Shown here piece after piece: positions 1-8,408 of a stretch of DNA of 50,179 bases (position 1 is its first letter; every line of letters starts with the position of its first letter). The notes below the pieces were generated by a model. That model did no database searches and was not told the origin of the DNA. It saw nothing but the letters and a program-made list of their open reading frames with translations. The stretch spans positions 1-50,179 of the forward strand of contig NSLH01000019.1 of the NCBI GenBank assembly GCA_002763895.1, read 5' to 3'. The translations under genes were made by a program, and so were the position numbers. The stretch comes from [Chlorobium] sp. 445. Its GTDB lineage: Bacteria > Bacteroidota > Chlorobiia > Chlorobiales > Thermochlorobacteraceae.

Positions 1-364
1 GTACCATATTCTAACACATATTCCTGACGGATTTTTTCAGCCGGCAGTTGTTGGGCTTACGCACAGGCACAAAGCCTGCGCCAAGTTTATAGGCTAAGGC
101 TGCACCAAAAATAAACCCGCGCGATTCTATTGAGACGACCTTATCAATGCGCCTGCCTTTGTAGAGGGCGGCAAGCATATCGACCGTTTCGCTAAACATT
201 TTTTTTTCTTTCAGCACCGTTGTGATGTCTTTGAACATGATACCTTGCTTGGGGAAATCTGGCACCGTGCGAATTTTTTTCTCGAAGCGTTTGCTAAATG
301 ATTTGAGTTTTTTTTGCAATGCGCTATCCTGCTCGCGCAAAGCTTTTACATGTTTTTTTGGCAT
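1..364 (-). CDS. apt: Adenine phosphoribosyltransferase, 3' end off window, frameshifted
   Basis: Purine salvage enzyme that converts adenine and PRPP to AMP in the cytosol. The readable N-terminal part contains [16 protein letters not shown], typical of the Apt start, then [19 protein letters not shown] and FVPVRKPN, the conserved Apt core. After KPN the frame runs into NCRLKK and soon stops. One base lost near position 48 explains this: restoring it reads [15 protein letters not shown], the expected Apt continuation, up to the window edge. The PRPP-binding motif lies beyond the window. The N-terminus carries about 25 extra basic residues before the Apt core, so a start further inside is possible. 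Family assignment is sure; whether the gene is intact in the organism is not. Confidence 0.9.
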
Positions 365-539
365 ATCTTCTATTGTGATAGTTTTTTGTGATGCAGTATA
401 ATAAAAGTTTTACTTCTTGCGGTGTTATACAACTCACTAATGCCCTTGAACTACGAGCATTGATTCAGCATCGTACAAAACATTTTGCTAAGCTCAGACG
501 GGGAACTTTTTTGTTTGTTCTTGCCTTGTTATTTTCATT

Positions 540-565
540 ACCGACCGACTGGTCAGTTTTGACCA
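540..565. promoter_or_regulatory. Paired dyad upstream of the prenyltransferase gene, possible TetR-type operator
   Basis: Positions 544-557 (ACCGACTGGTCAGT) form an imperfect palindrome with five of seven matching pairs, resembling the ACYGACYRGTCRGT pattern of many TetR-family operators. It overlaps a perfect dyad, TGGTCA-N4-TGACCA, at 550-565. The pair sits about 45 bases before the start at 610, where a promoter would be expected. No regulator gene is visible nearby. The sequence symmetry is seen directly; regulator binding is inferred. Confidence 0.35.
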
Positions 566-609
566 TCAGTTTTGTACTTTTACAATTCTAAAACTTTGAA
601 TTTTGAATT

Positions 610-1647
610 ATGAACACGGCTTCAGAAACGATTAGGAAACCTGCGCGGCTCAATGTTGGCATGTGGCTAAAAGCACTCAAAGGTATTCCGCGTGTCTCAA
701 AAGAAGAGTGGCAAGAGTTGGACCTTGTCTCTCGCTGGCTTATTGCCACACGCTCGGCAGTTTTGGTGATGACCTTCACTTCGGCAGCAATTGGTGGCTT
801 GCTTGCCTACCGCGCTGGCAATTTTGATTGGCTCCTTTGGGGCTGCGTTGTACTTGGTCTGCTGCTCGCTCATGCCGCTAATAATCTCTTCAATGATTTA
901 ATTGATTATGTCAAGGGTGTCGACCGCGGTAATTATTTTCGTGCACAGTACGGTCCCCAACCTGTTGAACATGGCTTGATGACCGTGCGTGAGCAACTTA
1001 TCTTTGCCACTGTTACACTTCTCTTAGCACTTCTTCCCGGTCTTTATCTCGTGAGCGTACGTGGCGAATTTGTGCTGCAGCTGTTGCTTATTGGTGTTGT
1101 CTTCGTCATCTTCTACACTTGGCCACTCAAATACATCGGTCTTGGTGAAATCACCGTGATTGTGGTTTGGGGACCGCTTATGATTGGTGGCGGCTATTAT
1201 GTCATCACGGGCACATGGGATTGGAATGTGGTGATTGCCGGTTTGCCCTATGCGCTTGGTCCAACTTGCGTGCTTTTTGGGAAGCACATCGATAAATTAG
1301 ACAGCGATAAATCAAAGCGTATCTATACGCTGCCTGTCATTCTTGGTGAGCGTAATGCGCGCTATGCCGTGCTGTTTATGGCAGTGTTGCAGTATGTTTC
1401 AATTGTCTATCTCGTTGTTACGGGCTTCTTTTCACCAGCGATGCTGCTTGTTTTTCTTTCACTTTCAACGCTACCGCTGGTGTGGAAATTCTATCGCGCG
1501 CCAAAGCCTTCCACTAAGCCTGATGACTATGATGCCAACATCTGGCCCCTGTGGTTCTCTGCCGTGATTTTCATGCACAATCGCCGCTTTGGTGGTCTTT
1601 TCCTTTTAGGCTTACTAATCGACATTTTGCTTAAAAAATTGCTTTAA
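610..1647 (+). CDS. UbiA-family prenyltransferase, MenA-like
   Basis: Membrane prenyltransferase of the UbiA superfamily, 345 residues. The first Asp-rich motif is NNLFNDLIDYVKGVD, near residue 95, and the second is HIDKLDSDKS, near residue 230; both bind Mg-diphosphate in this family. Several hydrophobic membrane segments alternate with short loops. The NDxxDYxxGVD form is closest to 1,4-dihydroxy-2-naphthoate polyprenyltransferase (MenA), which would fit menaquinone synthesis. Other UbiA enzymes that make quinones or prenylate pigments cannot be excluded from the sequence alone. It lacks the longer N-terminal signature I would expect of chlorophyll synthase (BchG). The gene stands alone, is preceded by a dyad, and ends at a strong hairpin shared with rplS. 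The start at 610 is the first in-frame ATG; about 40 soluble residues precede the first membrane segment. Confidence 0.75.
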   Translation: MNTASETIRKPARLNVGMWLKALKGIPRVSKEEWQELDLVSRWLIATRSAVLVMTFTSAAIGGLLAYRAGNFDWLLWGCVVLGLLLAHAANNLFNDLIDYVKGVDRGNYFRAQYGPQPVEHGLMTVREQLIFATVTLLLALLPGLYLVSVRGEFVLQLLLIGVVFVIFYTWPLKYIGLGEITVIVVWGPLMIGGGYYVITGTWDWNVVIAGLPYALGPTCVLFGKHIDKLDSDKSKRIYTLPVILGERNARYAVLFMAVLQYVSIVYLVVTGFFSPAMLLVFLSLSTLPLVWKFYRAPKPSTKPDDYDANIWPLWFSAVIFMHNRRFGGLFLLGLLIDILLKKLL

Positions 1648-1677
1648 GTGTTTAGGCTTCTTGTTTTATGCAATGCA

Positions 1678-1703
1678 AAAGCCCGACATCGCTGTCGGGC
1701 TTT
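1678..1703. terminator. Bidirectional rho-independent terminator
   Basis: An 11-bp perfect stem (AAAGCCCGACA / TGTCGGGCTTT) with a TCGC loop lies between the convergent prenyltransferase and rplS genes. It has a T-rich stretch to the right on the plus strand and A residues to the left, so it can end transcription from both sides. Confidence 0.9.
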
Positions 1704-1733
1704 GTTGGTTTTTTATTGTTTAATGAGACTGCG

Positions 1734-2105
1734 TTAGACTTGTTGTGTTGCTTTCTCTTTAGCTTCAAGTTCTTTGACCTTGAGCGCAGCTTTTCCTGTA
1801 CGTTTGCGCAGGTAGAAGAGTTTTGCACGCCGTGCCTTACCACGCTTGAGCACCTCAATTTTTGCAATGGTTGGAGTATGCAGTGGGAAAATACGCTCAA
1901 CACCCACACCGTGCGACATTTTGCGCACCGTAATAGTCTCTGACAGTCCTTCTCCTCTACGGCTAATCACGACGCCATCAAAGAGCTGAATGCGTTCTTT
2001 GTCGCCCTCGACGACGCGTACATGCACACGCACAGTGTCGCCGTAGCGAAAATCAGGAATGTCGTTCTTCAAAAATCCAGCTTCAACAAGTTTTATCTTT
2101 TGCAT
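1734..2105 (-). CDS. rplS: 50S ribosomal protein L19
   Basis: Structural protein of the large ribosomal subunit, at the 30S-50S interface. The 123-residue product has the L19 hallmarks [51 protein letters not shown] (in two adjoining stretches) and [14 protein letters not shown]. It continues into a short Lys/Glu-rich tail ([15 protein letters not shown]). It is the last gene of the leftward ffh-rpsP-rimM-trmD-rplS operon, 68 bases after trmD, and is followed by the hairpin at 1678-1703. Length and motifs are normal. Confidence 0.97.
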   Translation of the reverse strand: MQKIKLVEAGFLKNDIPDFRYGDTVRVHVRVVEGDKERIQLFDGVVISRRGEGLSETITVRKMSHGVGVERIFPLHTPTIAKIEVLKRGKARRAKLFYLRKRTGKAALKVKELEAKEKATQQV

Positions 2106-2173
2106 TGTTTGGTTGTCCTTTCGGTTTAAGTTCTAAAAATGGCTCTAAAGTGCACTGCAGTTGCATTTTAGAT

Positions 2174-2851
2174 TTAACTTAGCAAGTCGGGTCGGCGCTG
2201 ACGTGTGCGTTCTAATGCATTTTGCTCACGCCACTTTGCAATTTCTTTGTGATTACCTGAGAGCAAGACCTCAGGGACTTTCATGCCGCGAAATTCTGCA
2301 GGTCGTGTGTAATGTGCGCAGTCGAGCTTTCCATCTTGGAAGGAATCCAAGAGTGCGGATTCAGCATCGCCCAGCACATTTGGCAACAGCCGCACAATCG
2401 CATCCATGAGCATCAGTGCTGGCAATTCACCGCCCGAGAGCACCACATCACCAACTGAAATTTCACGTGTTACCAACGCTTCTCTGACACGCTCATCGAC
2501 GCCTTTGTAATGTCCGCACAGCAAAATAAGATTGGTTTTGAGCGAAAGTTCGTTTGCAATTCTTTGCGAGAGCTGCTCACCGTCGGGCGTCAGGAAAATG
2601 ACCTCGTCATAGCATCGCTCTGCTTTTAATTTTTCTACGATGCAAAAAATTGGTTCAGGCATCAAGATCATGCCCGAGCCACCGCCAAATGGGTGATCAT
2701 CGACTTGCTGATAGTTGCCTTTACCGTAATCATGCAAATTGTGAATGAACACACTTGCTGCTTGCTTTTGCTGCGCGATCTTTAAGACCCCATGCTCAAG
2801 TGGGCTTGTAAAAAAACGCGGCATAACTGTGATCACATCAAATCGCATCAT
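2174..2851 (-). CDS. trmD: tRNA (guanine-37-N1)-methyltransferase
   Basis: Methylates G37 next to the anticodon of tRNAs reading CNN codons, using S-adenosylmethionine; this prevents +1 frameshifting. The 225-residue protein shows TrmD motifs: [31 protein letters not shown] and [20 protein letters not shown], which form the trefoil-knot SAM site. It ends with [21 protein letters not shown]. Two ATG codons open the frame (MMRFD); the second is equally possible. It lies 27 bases after rimM, in the usual ribosomal-protein/tRNA-modification operon. Confidence 0.97.
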   Translation of the reverse strand: MMRFDVITVMPRFFTSPLEHGVLKIAQQKQAASVFIHNLHDYGKGNYQQVDDHPFGGGSGMILMPEPIFCIVEKLKAERCYDEVIFLTPDGEQLSQRIANELSLKTNLILLCGHYKGVDERVREALVTREISVGDVVLSGGELPALMLMDAIVRLLPNVLGDAESALLDSFQDGKLDCAHYTRPAEFRGMKVPEVLLSGNHKEIAKWREQNALERTRQRRPDLLS

Positions 2852-2878
2852 CGTAATTTTTCAATTTTGCGACACTTT

Positions 2879-3382
2879 CTACAAAAACTCTTCGAAGCGT
2901 TTGAGCACTACACGTTTTTCGGTCAGATTTACTTCTTCGATAAACTCATCAAGCGCTGGCACCAGCACACTTTTGTTGCCACACTGAATCTCGTACGCAT
3001 CACAAGATGGCAGATTAACCACATCGTTTAGCGTTCCGATTAGCTTGCCGTTTGTGTCGTAGGCGATTAGCCCAACAAGTTCGTGAATATAGGCTTTGTC
3101 TTTACCGAGCTTGACAAGCTGCGTTTCATCAATGAAGAGAGACTGATTTCTCAGTTTTTCTGCTTCCTCGGGTGTCTCTACGCCTTTGAGCTTGAGCAAT
3201 ACAGCGTCTTGAATTAGCCTGGCGTGAGCTACCTCAATTGGTTTTGCGTCTTTTGCGCTTTTACCGATGTAGAGACGCTTACGCGACTTAAACTTTTCGG
3301 GAAAACTTGTCTCTATCTGCACTTTTACTTCACCTCTGACGCCATGCGGTTTTACGATGCGACCCACGATGAACAACTCCAT
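2879..3382 (-). CDS. rimM: 16S rRNA processing protein RimM
   Basis: Assembly factor for the 30S head that binds S19 and helps 16S rRNA maturation. The 167-residue protein opens with FIVGRIVKPHGVRGEVKV, the RimM N-terminal signature. It has the central LKGVETPEEAEKLRNQSLFI stretch and the PRC-barrel half, with GLIAYDTNGKLIGTLNDV and VPALDEFIEEVNLTEKRVVL. Neighbours are rpsP upstream and trmD downstream, the standard order. Length is normal and no damage is seen. Confidence 0.96.
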   Translation of the reverse strand: MELFIVGRIVKPHGVRGEVKVQIETSFPEKFKSRKRLYIGKSAKDAKPIEVAHARLIQDAVLLKLKGVETPEEAEKLRNQSLFIDETQLVKLGKDKAYIHELVGLIAYDTNGKLIGTLNDVVNLPSCDAYEIQCGNKSVLVPALDEFIEEVNLTEKRVVLKRFEEFL

Positions 3383-3437
3383 AGGCTTATCTATCGGAAG
3401 GCGTTATGCCGCCAGACGCCAGACAGCTGTATTTGGC

Positions 3438-3847
3438 TTAAGATGCGGCAGCTTCTTTAGCTTTTGCTTCAGCTTCTTTTTTCTTTTTGCGTCGCAGGGC
3501 TTTCTTTTTCAGGTTACGCGCCAGTCGCTCATCGCGTTTTTTGCGCCACTTTTCCATTTCAGCAGCAATTTCTTCGGCGCTCTTACCCTTCTTTTCAAGG
3601 TAGAGTTTGAGCAGCAAGCCTGAGTTGCTTAGCACACTGCGTGCGGTCGTGGTAGCTGCGCCCCCACACTCAGCCAGTACGCAACACGGTCTTCTTTGAG
3701 CGTGATAGAATGCGGTTTTTTCTTAGGCTCATAGCGACCTAAGTCCTCGAGAAATGCACCATCGCGGCGTGCGCGTGCGTCTGTTGCAACCAATTGATAA
3801 ATCGGCAGTTTTTTTCTGCCAATTCTACGCAAACGAATTTTGACCAT
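3438..3847 (-). CDS. rpsP: 30S ribosomal protein S16, frameshifted
   Basis: Small-subunit protein needed for 30S assembly. The start [20 protein letters not shown] and the stretch [11 protein letters not shown] are typical S16. The frame then breaks into LPRPHAVC-stop. The next frame continues with [21 protein letters not shown], the expected S16 second half, then a long Lys/Ala/Glu-rich tail. Adding one C near position 3655 joins them as [13 protein letters not shown] and gives about 136 residues. An essential ribosomal gene is unlikely to be truly broken, so a sequencing error is the simplest explanation. The gene starts 29 bases after ffh. Confidence 0.93.
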
Positions 3848-3876
3848 TGCTTGAAAGAGTAAGTGCGGTTTGAAGT

Positions 3877-5229
3877 TTATCGTTGAAGCATTCGTCCAAT
3901 CGGTAAGTTATCGAGCGAGAGTTTTCGTCCTGCAGATGCCATTTTGTTGATGGATTTTAGCATCTTTTTCATCTCATTGAACTGCTTGAGTAAGGCATTG
4001 ACTTCTTGGACCGTTGTACCGCTGCCACGCGCAATGCGTGCTCGTCGGCTGCCGTTGATAATGTCGGGCTGTCGGCGCTCCTGCTTTGTCATAGAGCAAA
4101 TGATGGCTTCGACTTTTTTGAGGTCTTTCTCGTTGATTTCATTAGCGGGCAGGAGTTTGTTCATGCCGGGAATCATGGATGCCAGATTTTGCAGCGATCC
4201 CATTTTTTTGATTTCTTGAATCTGTGCGTAGAAATCTTCCAAATTGAAGTCGTTCTCGAGCAGTTTCTTTTGCAGCTCTTGACTTTTTTTAAGGTCAAGT
4301 CTTTCTTGCGCTTTCTCGACGAAGCTGACAATGTCACCCATTCCGAGAATGCGCTGCGCCATGCGGTCGGGATAGAAAATGTCGAGATCTTCTAATTTTT
4401 CGCCCTGACTAATGAACTTGATGGGCTTTTGCACGACACTTTTGATAGAGAGCGCCGCACCGCCGCGCGTGTCGCCATCCATTTTCGTCAGCACGACACC
4501 GTCGAAATCCAACCGCTCATTGAAGGCTTTTGCGGTATTGACCGCTTCCTGACCCATCATCGCATCCACGACGAAGAGAATTTCTTCAGGATTCAATGCC
4601 TTTTTGATGTCTTCGGCTTCTTTCATCATCTCTTCATCGATTTGCAGACGTCCTGCCGTATCAATGATGGCAATGTCGCGGGCATTTTTGCGTGCGTACT
4701 CTACGCCTTCTTTTGCAACTTTGACCGCATTTTTTTCTTCTTCGAGCGCAAAGACTGGCACATCGATTTGTGCCCCCAGAGTTTTGAGCTGCTCAATTGC
4801 TGCCGGGCGATAGATGTCAGCGGCGACAAGCAGCGGGTTGCGTCCTTTCTTTTTGAGTAGCAGTGCAAGTTTGCCTGAAAAGGTCGTTTTACCTGAGCCC
4901 TGCAAGCCTGCAACCATGATGACCGCTGGAATGCGCGTGGTCTTGAGATTGAGCTCAGCTTGTGTGCCGCCCATCAGCGCCGTGAGTTCATCATAGACGA
5001 TTTTGACAATCATCTGCCCCGGCTGCACGCTCTTGATTACGTCTTGACCGAGCGCCTTTTTGCGAACATCTTCAACGAACTGCTTTACGACAGCGTAGTT
5101 GACATCAGCATCCAGCAAAGCGCGCTTGATATCACGCATAGCGTTGCCGATGTTAACTTCATTGATGCGCGCTTGCCCAGAAAGTTTACGCAGTGCGCTA
5201 TCTATTTTATCGCTCAGCGCTTCGAACAT
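3877..5229 (-). CDS. ffh: Signal recognition particle protein Ffh
   Basis: GTPase that binds the SRP RNA and the signal sequences of nascent membrane proteins, and docks to FtsY at the inner membrane. The 450-residue protein shows the N-domain helix bundle, then the G-domain motifs GLQGSGKTT (P-loop, near residue 108), DTAGR and [10 protein letters not shown]. The Met-rich M domain follows, with the RNA-binding [11 protein letters not shown] loop near residue 395. It lacks a long Met-rich tail but has normal overall length. It is the first gene of the leftward operon that continues with rpsP. Confidence 0.97.
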   Translation of the reverse strand: MFEALSDKIDSALRKLSGQARINEVNIGNAMRDIKRALLDADVNYAVVKQFVEDVRKKALGQDVIKSVQPGQMIVKIVYDELTALMGGTQAELNLKTTRIPAVIMVAGLQGSGKTTFSGKLALLLKKKGRNPLLVAADIYRPAAIEQLKTLGAQIDVPVFALEEEKNAVKVAKEGVEYARKNARDIAIIDTAGRLQIDEEMMKEAEDIKKALNPEEILFVVDAMMGQEAVNTAKAFNERLDFDGVVLTKMDGDTRGGAALSIKSVVQKPIKFISQGEKLEDLDIFYPDRMAQRILGMGDIVSFVEKAQERLDLKKSQELQKKLLENDFNLEDFYAQIQEIKKMGSLQNLASMIPGMNKLLPANEINEKDLKKVEAIICSMTKQERRQPDIINGSRRARIARGSGTTVQEVNALLKQFNEMKKMLKSINKMASAGRKLSLDNLPIGRMLQR

Positions 5230-5290
5230 TACTTAACCGTGCGTTTTTGGAACCGTGCGTTTTGGTCGATTCTTCTTTAGTTGCTCTAGA

Positions 5291-5318
5291 AAAATAAAAG
5301 TCCGCAAAAACTGCGGAC
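5291..5318 (-). terminator. Rho-independent terminator after moaE
   Basis: A GTCCGC / GCGGAC stem at 5300-5318 with a 7-base loop is followed, on the minus strand, by TTTATTTTT. It lies 20 bases past the moaE stop and would end the leftward moaD-kinase-moaE transcript before ffh. Confidence 0.8.
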
Positions 5319-5337
5319 GGTAAAGTTAAGCAAACAT

Positions 5338-5808
5338 TTAGAAGTTTGCAACGCCTCTATCGCGTGCATGCATCAACCCAGACTTCTCCGTCAGCGAAGA
5401 CTTCCTTTTCCAAATTGGCACGGTGGATTTAACCGCATCGATAATGAATTTACAAGCTGCAAACGCTTCTTTACGATGCGGCGAGCTGACTGCAATTGCA
5501 ACGGCATCATCACCGATTTCTAATCGCCCAACGCGATGCACCATTGCAATTTTTCTCACAGGGTAGAGCTGCTTTACCGATGCTGCAATCTCACGCATTT
5601 TTTTGAGTGCCATGGATTCATAGGCTTCGTACTCGAGCCATAAGACATTTTCTTTGCCGCCTGAATGATTACGCACTGTGCCTACAAACAGCGCAAGTCC
5701 GCCGCACTCTGGCGCTCGCACAGCCTCTAAAACCTCTTGAATTGAGATAGGCTCGCTCATCAGACGCAAGAGCACAAGACTATCTGTTACAGTAACAAGT
5801 TGACTCAT
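5338..5808 (-). CDS. moaE: Molybdopterin synthase catalytic subunit MoaE, probable late frameshift
   Basis: Large subunit of molybdopterin synthase, which transfers sulfur from MoaD thiocarboxylate to precursor Z. Core motifs are present: GGLALFVGTVRNHSGGK, LEYEAYESMALKKMREIA, MVHRVGRLEIGDDAVAIAVSSPHR and ACKFIIDAVKSTVPIWK. After IWK the frame reads RKSSLTEKSG, unlike the family. One extra base in the A4 run (plus-strand T run 5406-5409) gives IWKKEVFADGEVWVDACTR with a stop at 5357, matching the usual C-terminus and restoring the WKKE lysines at the active site. The start at 5808 keeps the first beta strand; Met at 5760 is an alternative. It is last in the moaD-kinase-moaE unit. Confidence 0.92.
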   Translation of the reverse strand: MSQLVTVTDSLVLLRLMSEPISIQEVLEAVRAPECGGLALFVGTVRNHSGGKENVLWLEYEAYESMALKKMREIAASVKQLYPVRKIAMVHRVGRLEIGDDAVAIAVSSPHRKEAFAACKFIIDAVKSTVPIWKRKSSLTEKSGLMHARDRGVANF

Positions 5809-5852
5809 TGCGTAAAGAAAGTTTAGTTAAAATGATTATCATCGTTTGCTTT

Positions 5853-8070
5853 TCAGGCTTTGACCTTTTGTGCTTCTGTCTCTTTGAGTGTAGGGTCAGG
5901 CGCTATGATGCTTTCTGGTAACTCCATGATGAACTCGGCATATTCACCTTCTTGCGATTCTACCCAAATTTTTCCATTGTATGCCTGAATAATATCCCGA
6001 CTGATTGATAAGCCCAAACCAATTCCATCCGTTCCTGATTTCGTCGTAAAGAAGGATTGAAAAATTTTCTCTTTGAGATGCACTGGCAAGCCAAGCCCAT
6101 TGTCGCGGATGCAAATTCGCACCTTGCCCGGCAAATTACGTGTTGCCACAGTTACTTCAGCAATAAACTCTGCGCTAGGCTCTGTGTCAGCTATCATTTT
6201 CTTTTTTTCATAGACGGAATAAAATGCATTCTGTGTGATATTGAGAAAGACACGGCTGAAATCTTGCGGTGCGATGCGCACTTTTGGCAGCGTCTCGTCA
6301 AAATCGTACTTGAGTCTGACATTAAAACTTAAATCTTTCATCTTGTAGCTGTGGTAGCACAGTTGCACATATTCTTTGAGCAAAGCATTAAGGTCGGTTT
6401 CAATGCGTTCGCCTGAACTGCTGCGGCTATGTTCGAGAATTGACCTTACGATGCGCAAGGCGCGGACGGTATGATACTCAATGCGCTCCAATTTATCTCT
6501 CAGGCTTTTTATGGTTTGATTTGCACGCTCCTTCGATGGTGTCTCTTGATTCAAGAGTTGCATCAGTTGTTCGCAGTGCTCAATAGCTAGAGCGACAAAA
6601 CTGCTGATGAAGTTCAGTGGGTTTCGAATTTCGTGCGAGATACCTGCTGCCATTTCACCCAGCGCAGCCAGTTTTTCTTGTTGAACAAGTTGTTGCTGTG
6701 TCTCTTTGAGATTTTTGAACGCCGTTTCAAGTTTCTTGTGCTGCATTTCAATGAGTGCATTTTTGACACTCAGTTCTTCATTCTTCTCTTGCAAGATGCG
6801 TTTGGCTTGAATAGAGACACGGTAACGCCAGTAGAGCAAGGCAGAAATGATGAGCACGAGTAAAATGAGCACAACAAGCTGATTGCGAATCATGGTTTGC
6901 GCATCTTTTTCTTGTCGAAGCTGCTCGATTTCTTTTTCGCGTAGCCCAATCTGATAATTCACTTCTCGGCTTAGGATTTGATTCTGCACGGCTTGCGATT
7001 GCAAGCTATCTTTGAGTGCCGCGTATTTTTTGAAGAAGTGATGTGTGTTTGCAAAATTCCCTTTGGCTTCATAGAGCTTGGAAAGTGTCAGAAAACCCTC
7101 TTCCAGCGCTTTTGCATCTTTTACCTGCTCAGCAAGTTCAATCGCCTTTTGTGCATATGTGATGCCAACATCGTCAGTTTTTCATCTTGAGATGTACGAG
7201 TGCCTGCGCATTATAGACACGTGGAAAGTAGCGCTTTTCATTTGAGTTTAATGCCGACTCCAACATCCTCATGGCAGAATCATATTTTGCAGCAGCAATG
7301 TAGAGTTTGCCGAGTTGCAACTGATTGTAGGTTAGATCTATGCCCTCTTTTTGGCGGAGAGCTAAGGCTTGATGGGCTACAGCAAGCGCATGATCATATT
7401 CACCTTTTCGGCTATACACATCGGCTTGATAGCTCATTGTGGCTGCCAGTCCTTCGTTGTCTTGAAGTTCAAGCCAGACTTTTGCAGCTTTTTCTCGGTA
7501 TTCCAGCGCCTTCTCAAGTTGATTTTGGTTTTCAAATACCCACGCAATGTTGTTGAGCGACCATCCTTTGCCGCGCTTGTCACCAATTTTTTCACGCAGT
7601 TCCAGCGCTTTAAGATGCCACGCTAAGGCACGGTCGTTATCACCTTGATAGTTTGAGATGTTGCCCATACTGTGATAGCACCACGCCAGTGCTGTGTCAT
7701 CTTCAATTTGTCTGCTCAGTTCCATATCGCGCAACCTCACCTCGAGGGATTTAGCATACTCGCCTTTTATTTCATACATGTAGGCAATTGTGTTGAGGGC
7801 TTTTTCAAGTCCACGAGTGTAGTTTATAGATTCGGCAAGCGTTTGTGCCTGCAGTGCATATACAAGCGCCGTATCAGGCATAGTACGCCAGTAGGCACGC
7901 GCTAATGCATTGAGCGCATCAACCTTTTTAACACCGCTTTGAGAGCCAACTTCCTTGCGCAAGCTATCGACAATGACTGCTGGTTGCGCAAGCATCTCGT
8001 CTACGCTGAAGAGCATTGCGCTTGCCCACAGTATTGCTGCAGCGGCATTCAGGAAGTTTTTTACTTGCAT
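5853..8070 (-). CDS. TPR-repeat sensor histidine kinase, frameshifted
   Basis: Membrane histidine kinase of about 738 residues once one frameshift is repaired. It starts with a signal-like segment (MQVKNFLNAAAAILWASA), then several tetratricopeptide repeats such as AWCYHSMGNISNYQGDNDRA. A membrane helix (LVVLILLVLIISALLYW) and a coiled coil follow. Next are the H box GISHEIRNPLNF (His near residue 479), the N box FLNITQNAFYS, then DNGLGLP, FFTTK and GIGLGLSISRDII. The break lies in a T5/A5 run at 7178-7182: removing one A joins HLKMK to TDDVGITYAQKAIELAEQ. No receiver domain or response regulator is nearby. The gene sits between moaD (16-base gap) and moaE (44-base gap), so it is probably co-transcribed with both. 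Its signal is unknown. Confidence 0.88.
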
Positions 8071-8086
8071 TGATAACGGTTTAGAC

Positions 8087-8329
8087 TTACCCGCCGCACA
8101 CCGGGGGAATAATTGCAATTTCATCGCTTTCACGCAAGACTTGCGTGGGCTGCGCATACTCTTCGTTGATGGCTACTTGCAGCGACTTGAGTTCTCTAAA
8201 GCGCGGATAAACTGCTTTCAGCGCCTCTATCAAATCCTGTGCGGTTGCCCCTTCAGGCATTACAAAATCTAAATAGCTTTTTCCAGTGATATCGCGCCCT
8301 ATAGCAAAAAAATGAATGTGCAGTGTCAT
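8087..8329 (-). CDS. moaD: Molybdopterin synthase sulfur carrier subunit MoaD
   Basis: Ubiquitin-fold sulfur carrier whose C-terminal glycine is adenylated and thiocarboxylated before docking into MoaE. The 80-residue product ends in IIPPVCGG, the required double-glycine tail. It also has the beta-grasp pattern IHFFAIGRDITGKS, LKAVYPRF and VAINEEYAQ. It is the first gene of the leftward moaD-kinase-moaE unit and diverges from moaA across about 79 bases, which probably hold both promoters. Confidence 0.93.
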   Translation of the reverse strand: MTLHIHFFAIGRDITGKSYLDFVMPEGATAQDLIEALKAVYPRFRELKSLQVAINEEYAQPTQVLRESDEIAIIPPVCGG

Positions 8330-8408
8330 CCCTTGTTTTGTTTAAAGCCCCAAAAAAGCATCTAAAACTAAAAAATTTTTTCTAAAACGGTTTGCACGCA
8401 CTTTAAGT

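Noticed and set aside
388-591. Open frame of 67 codons between apt and the prenyltransferase gene
   Set aside because: No family resemblance, and it runs through the promoter-like region and the operator dyads.
5338-5357. The as-read MoaE end (HARDRGVANF) as the true C-terminus
   Set aside because: The alternative frame restores family-specific residues over about 17 positions, so the as-read tail is more likely out of frame.
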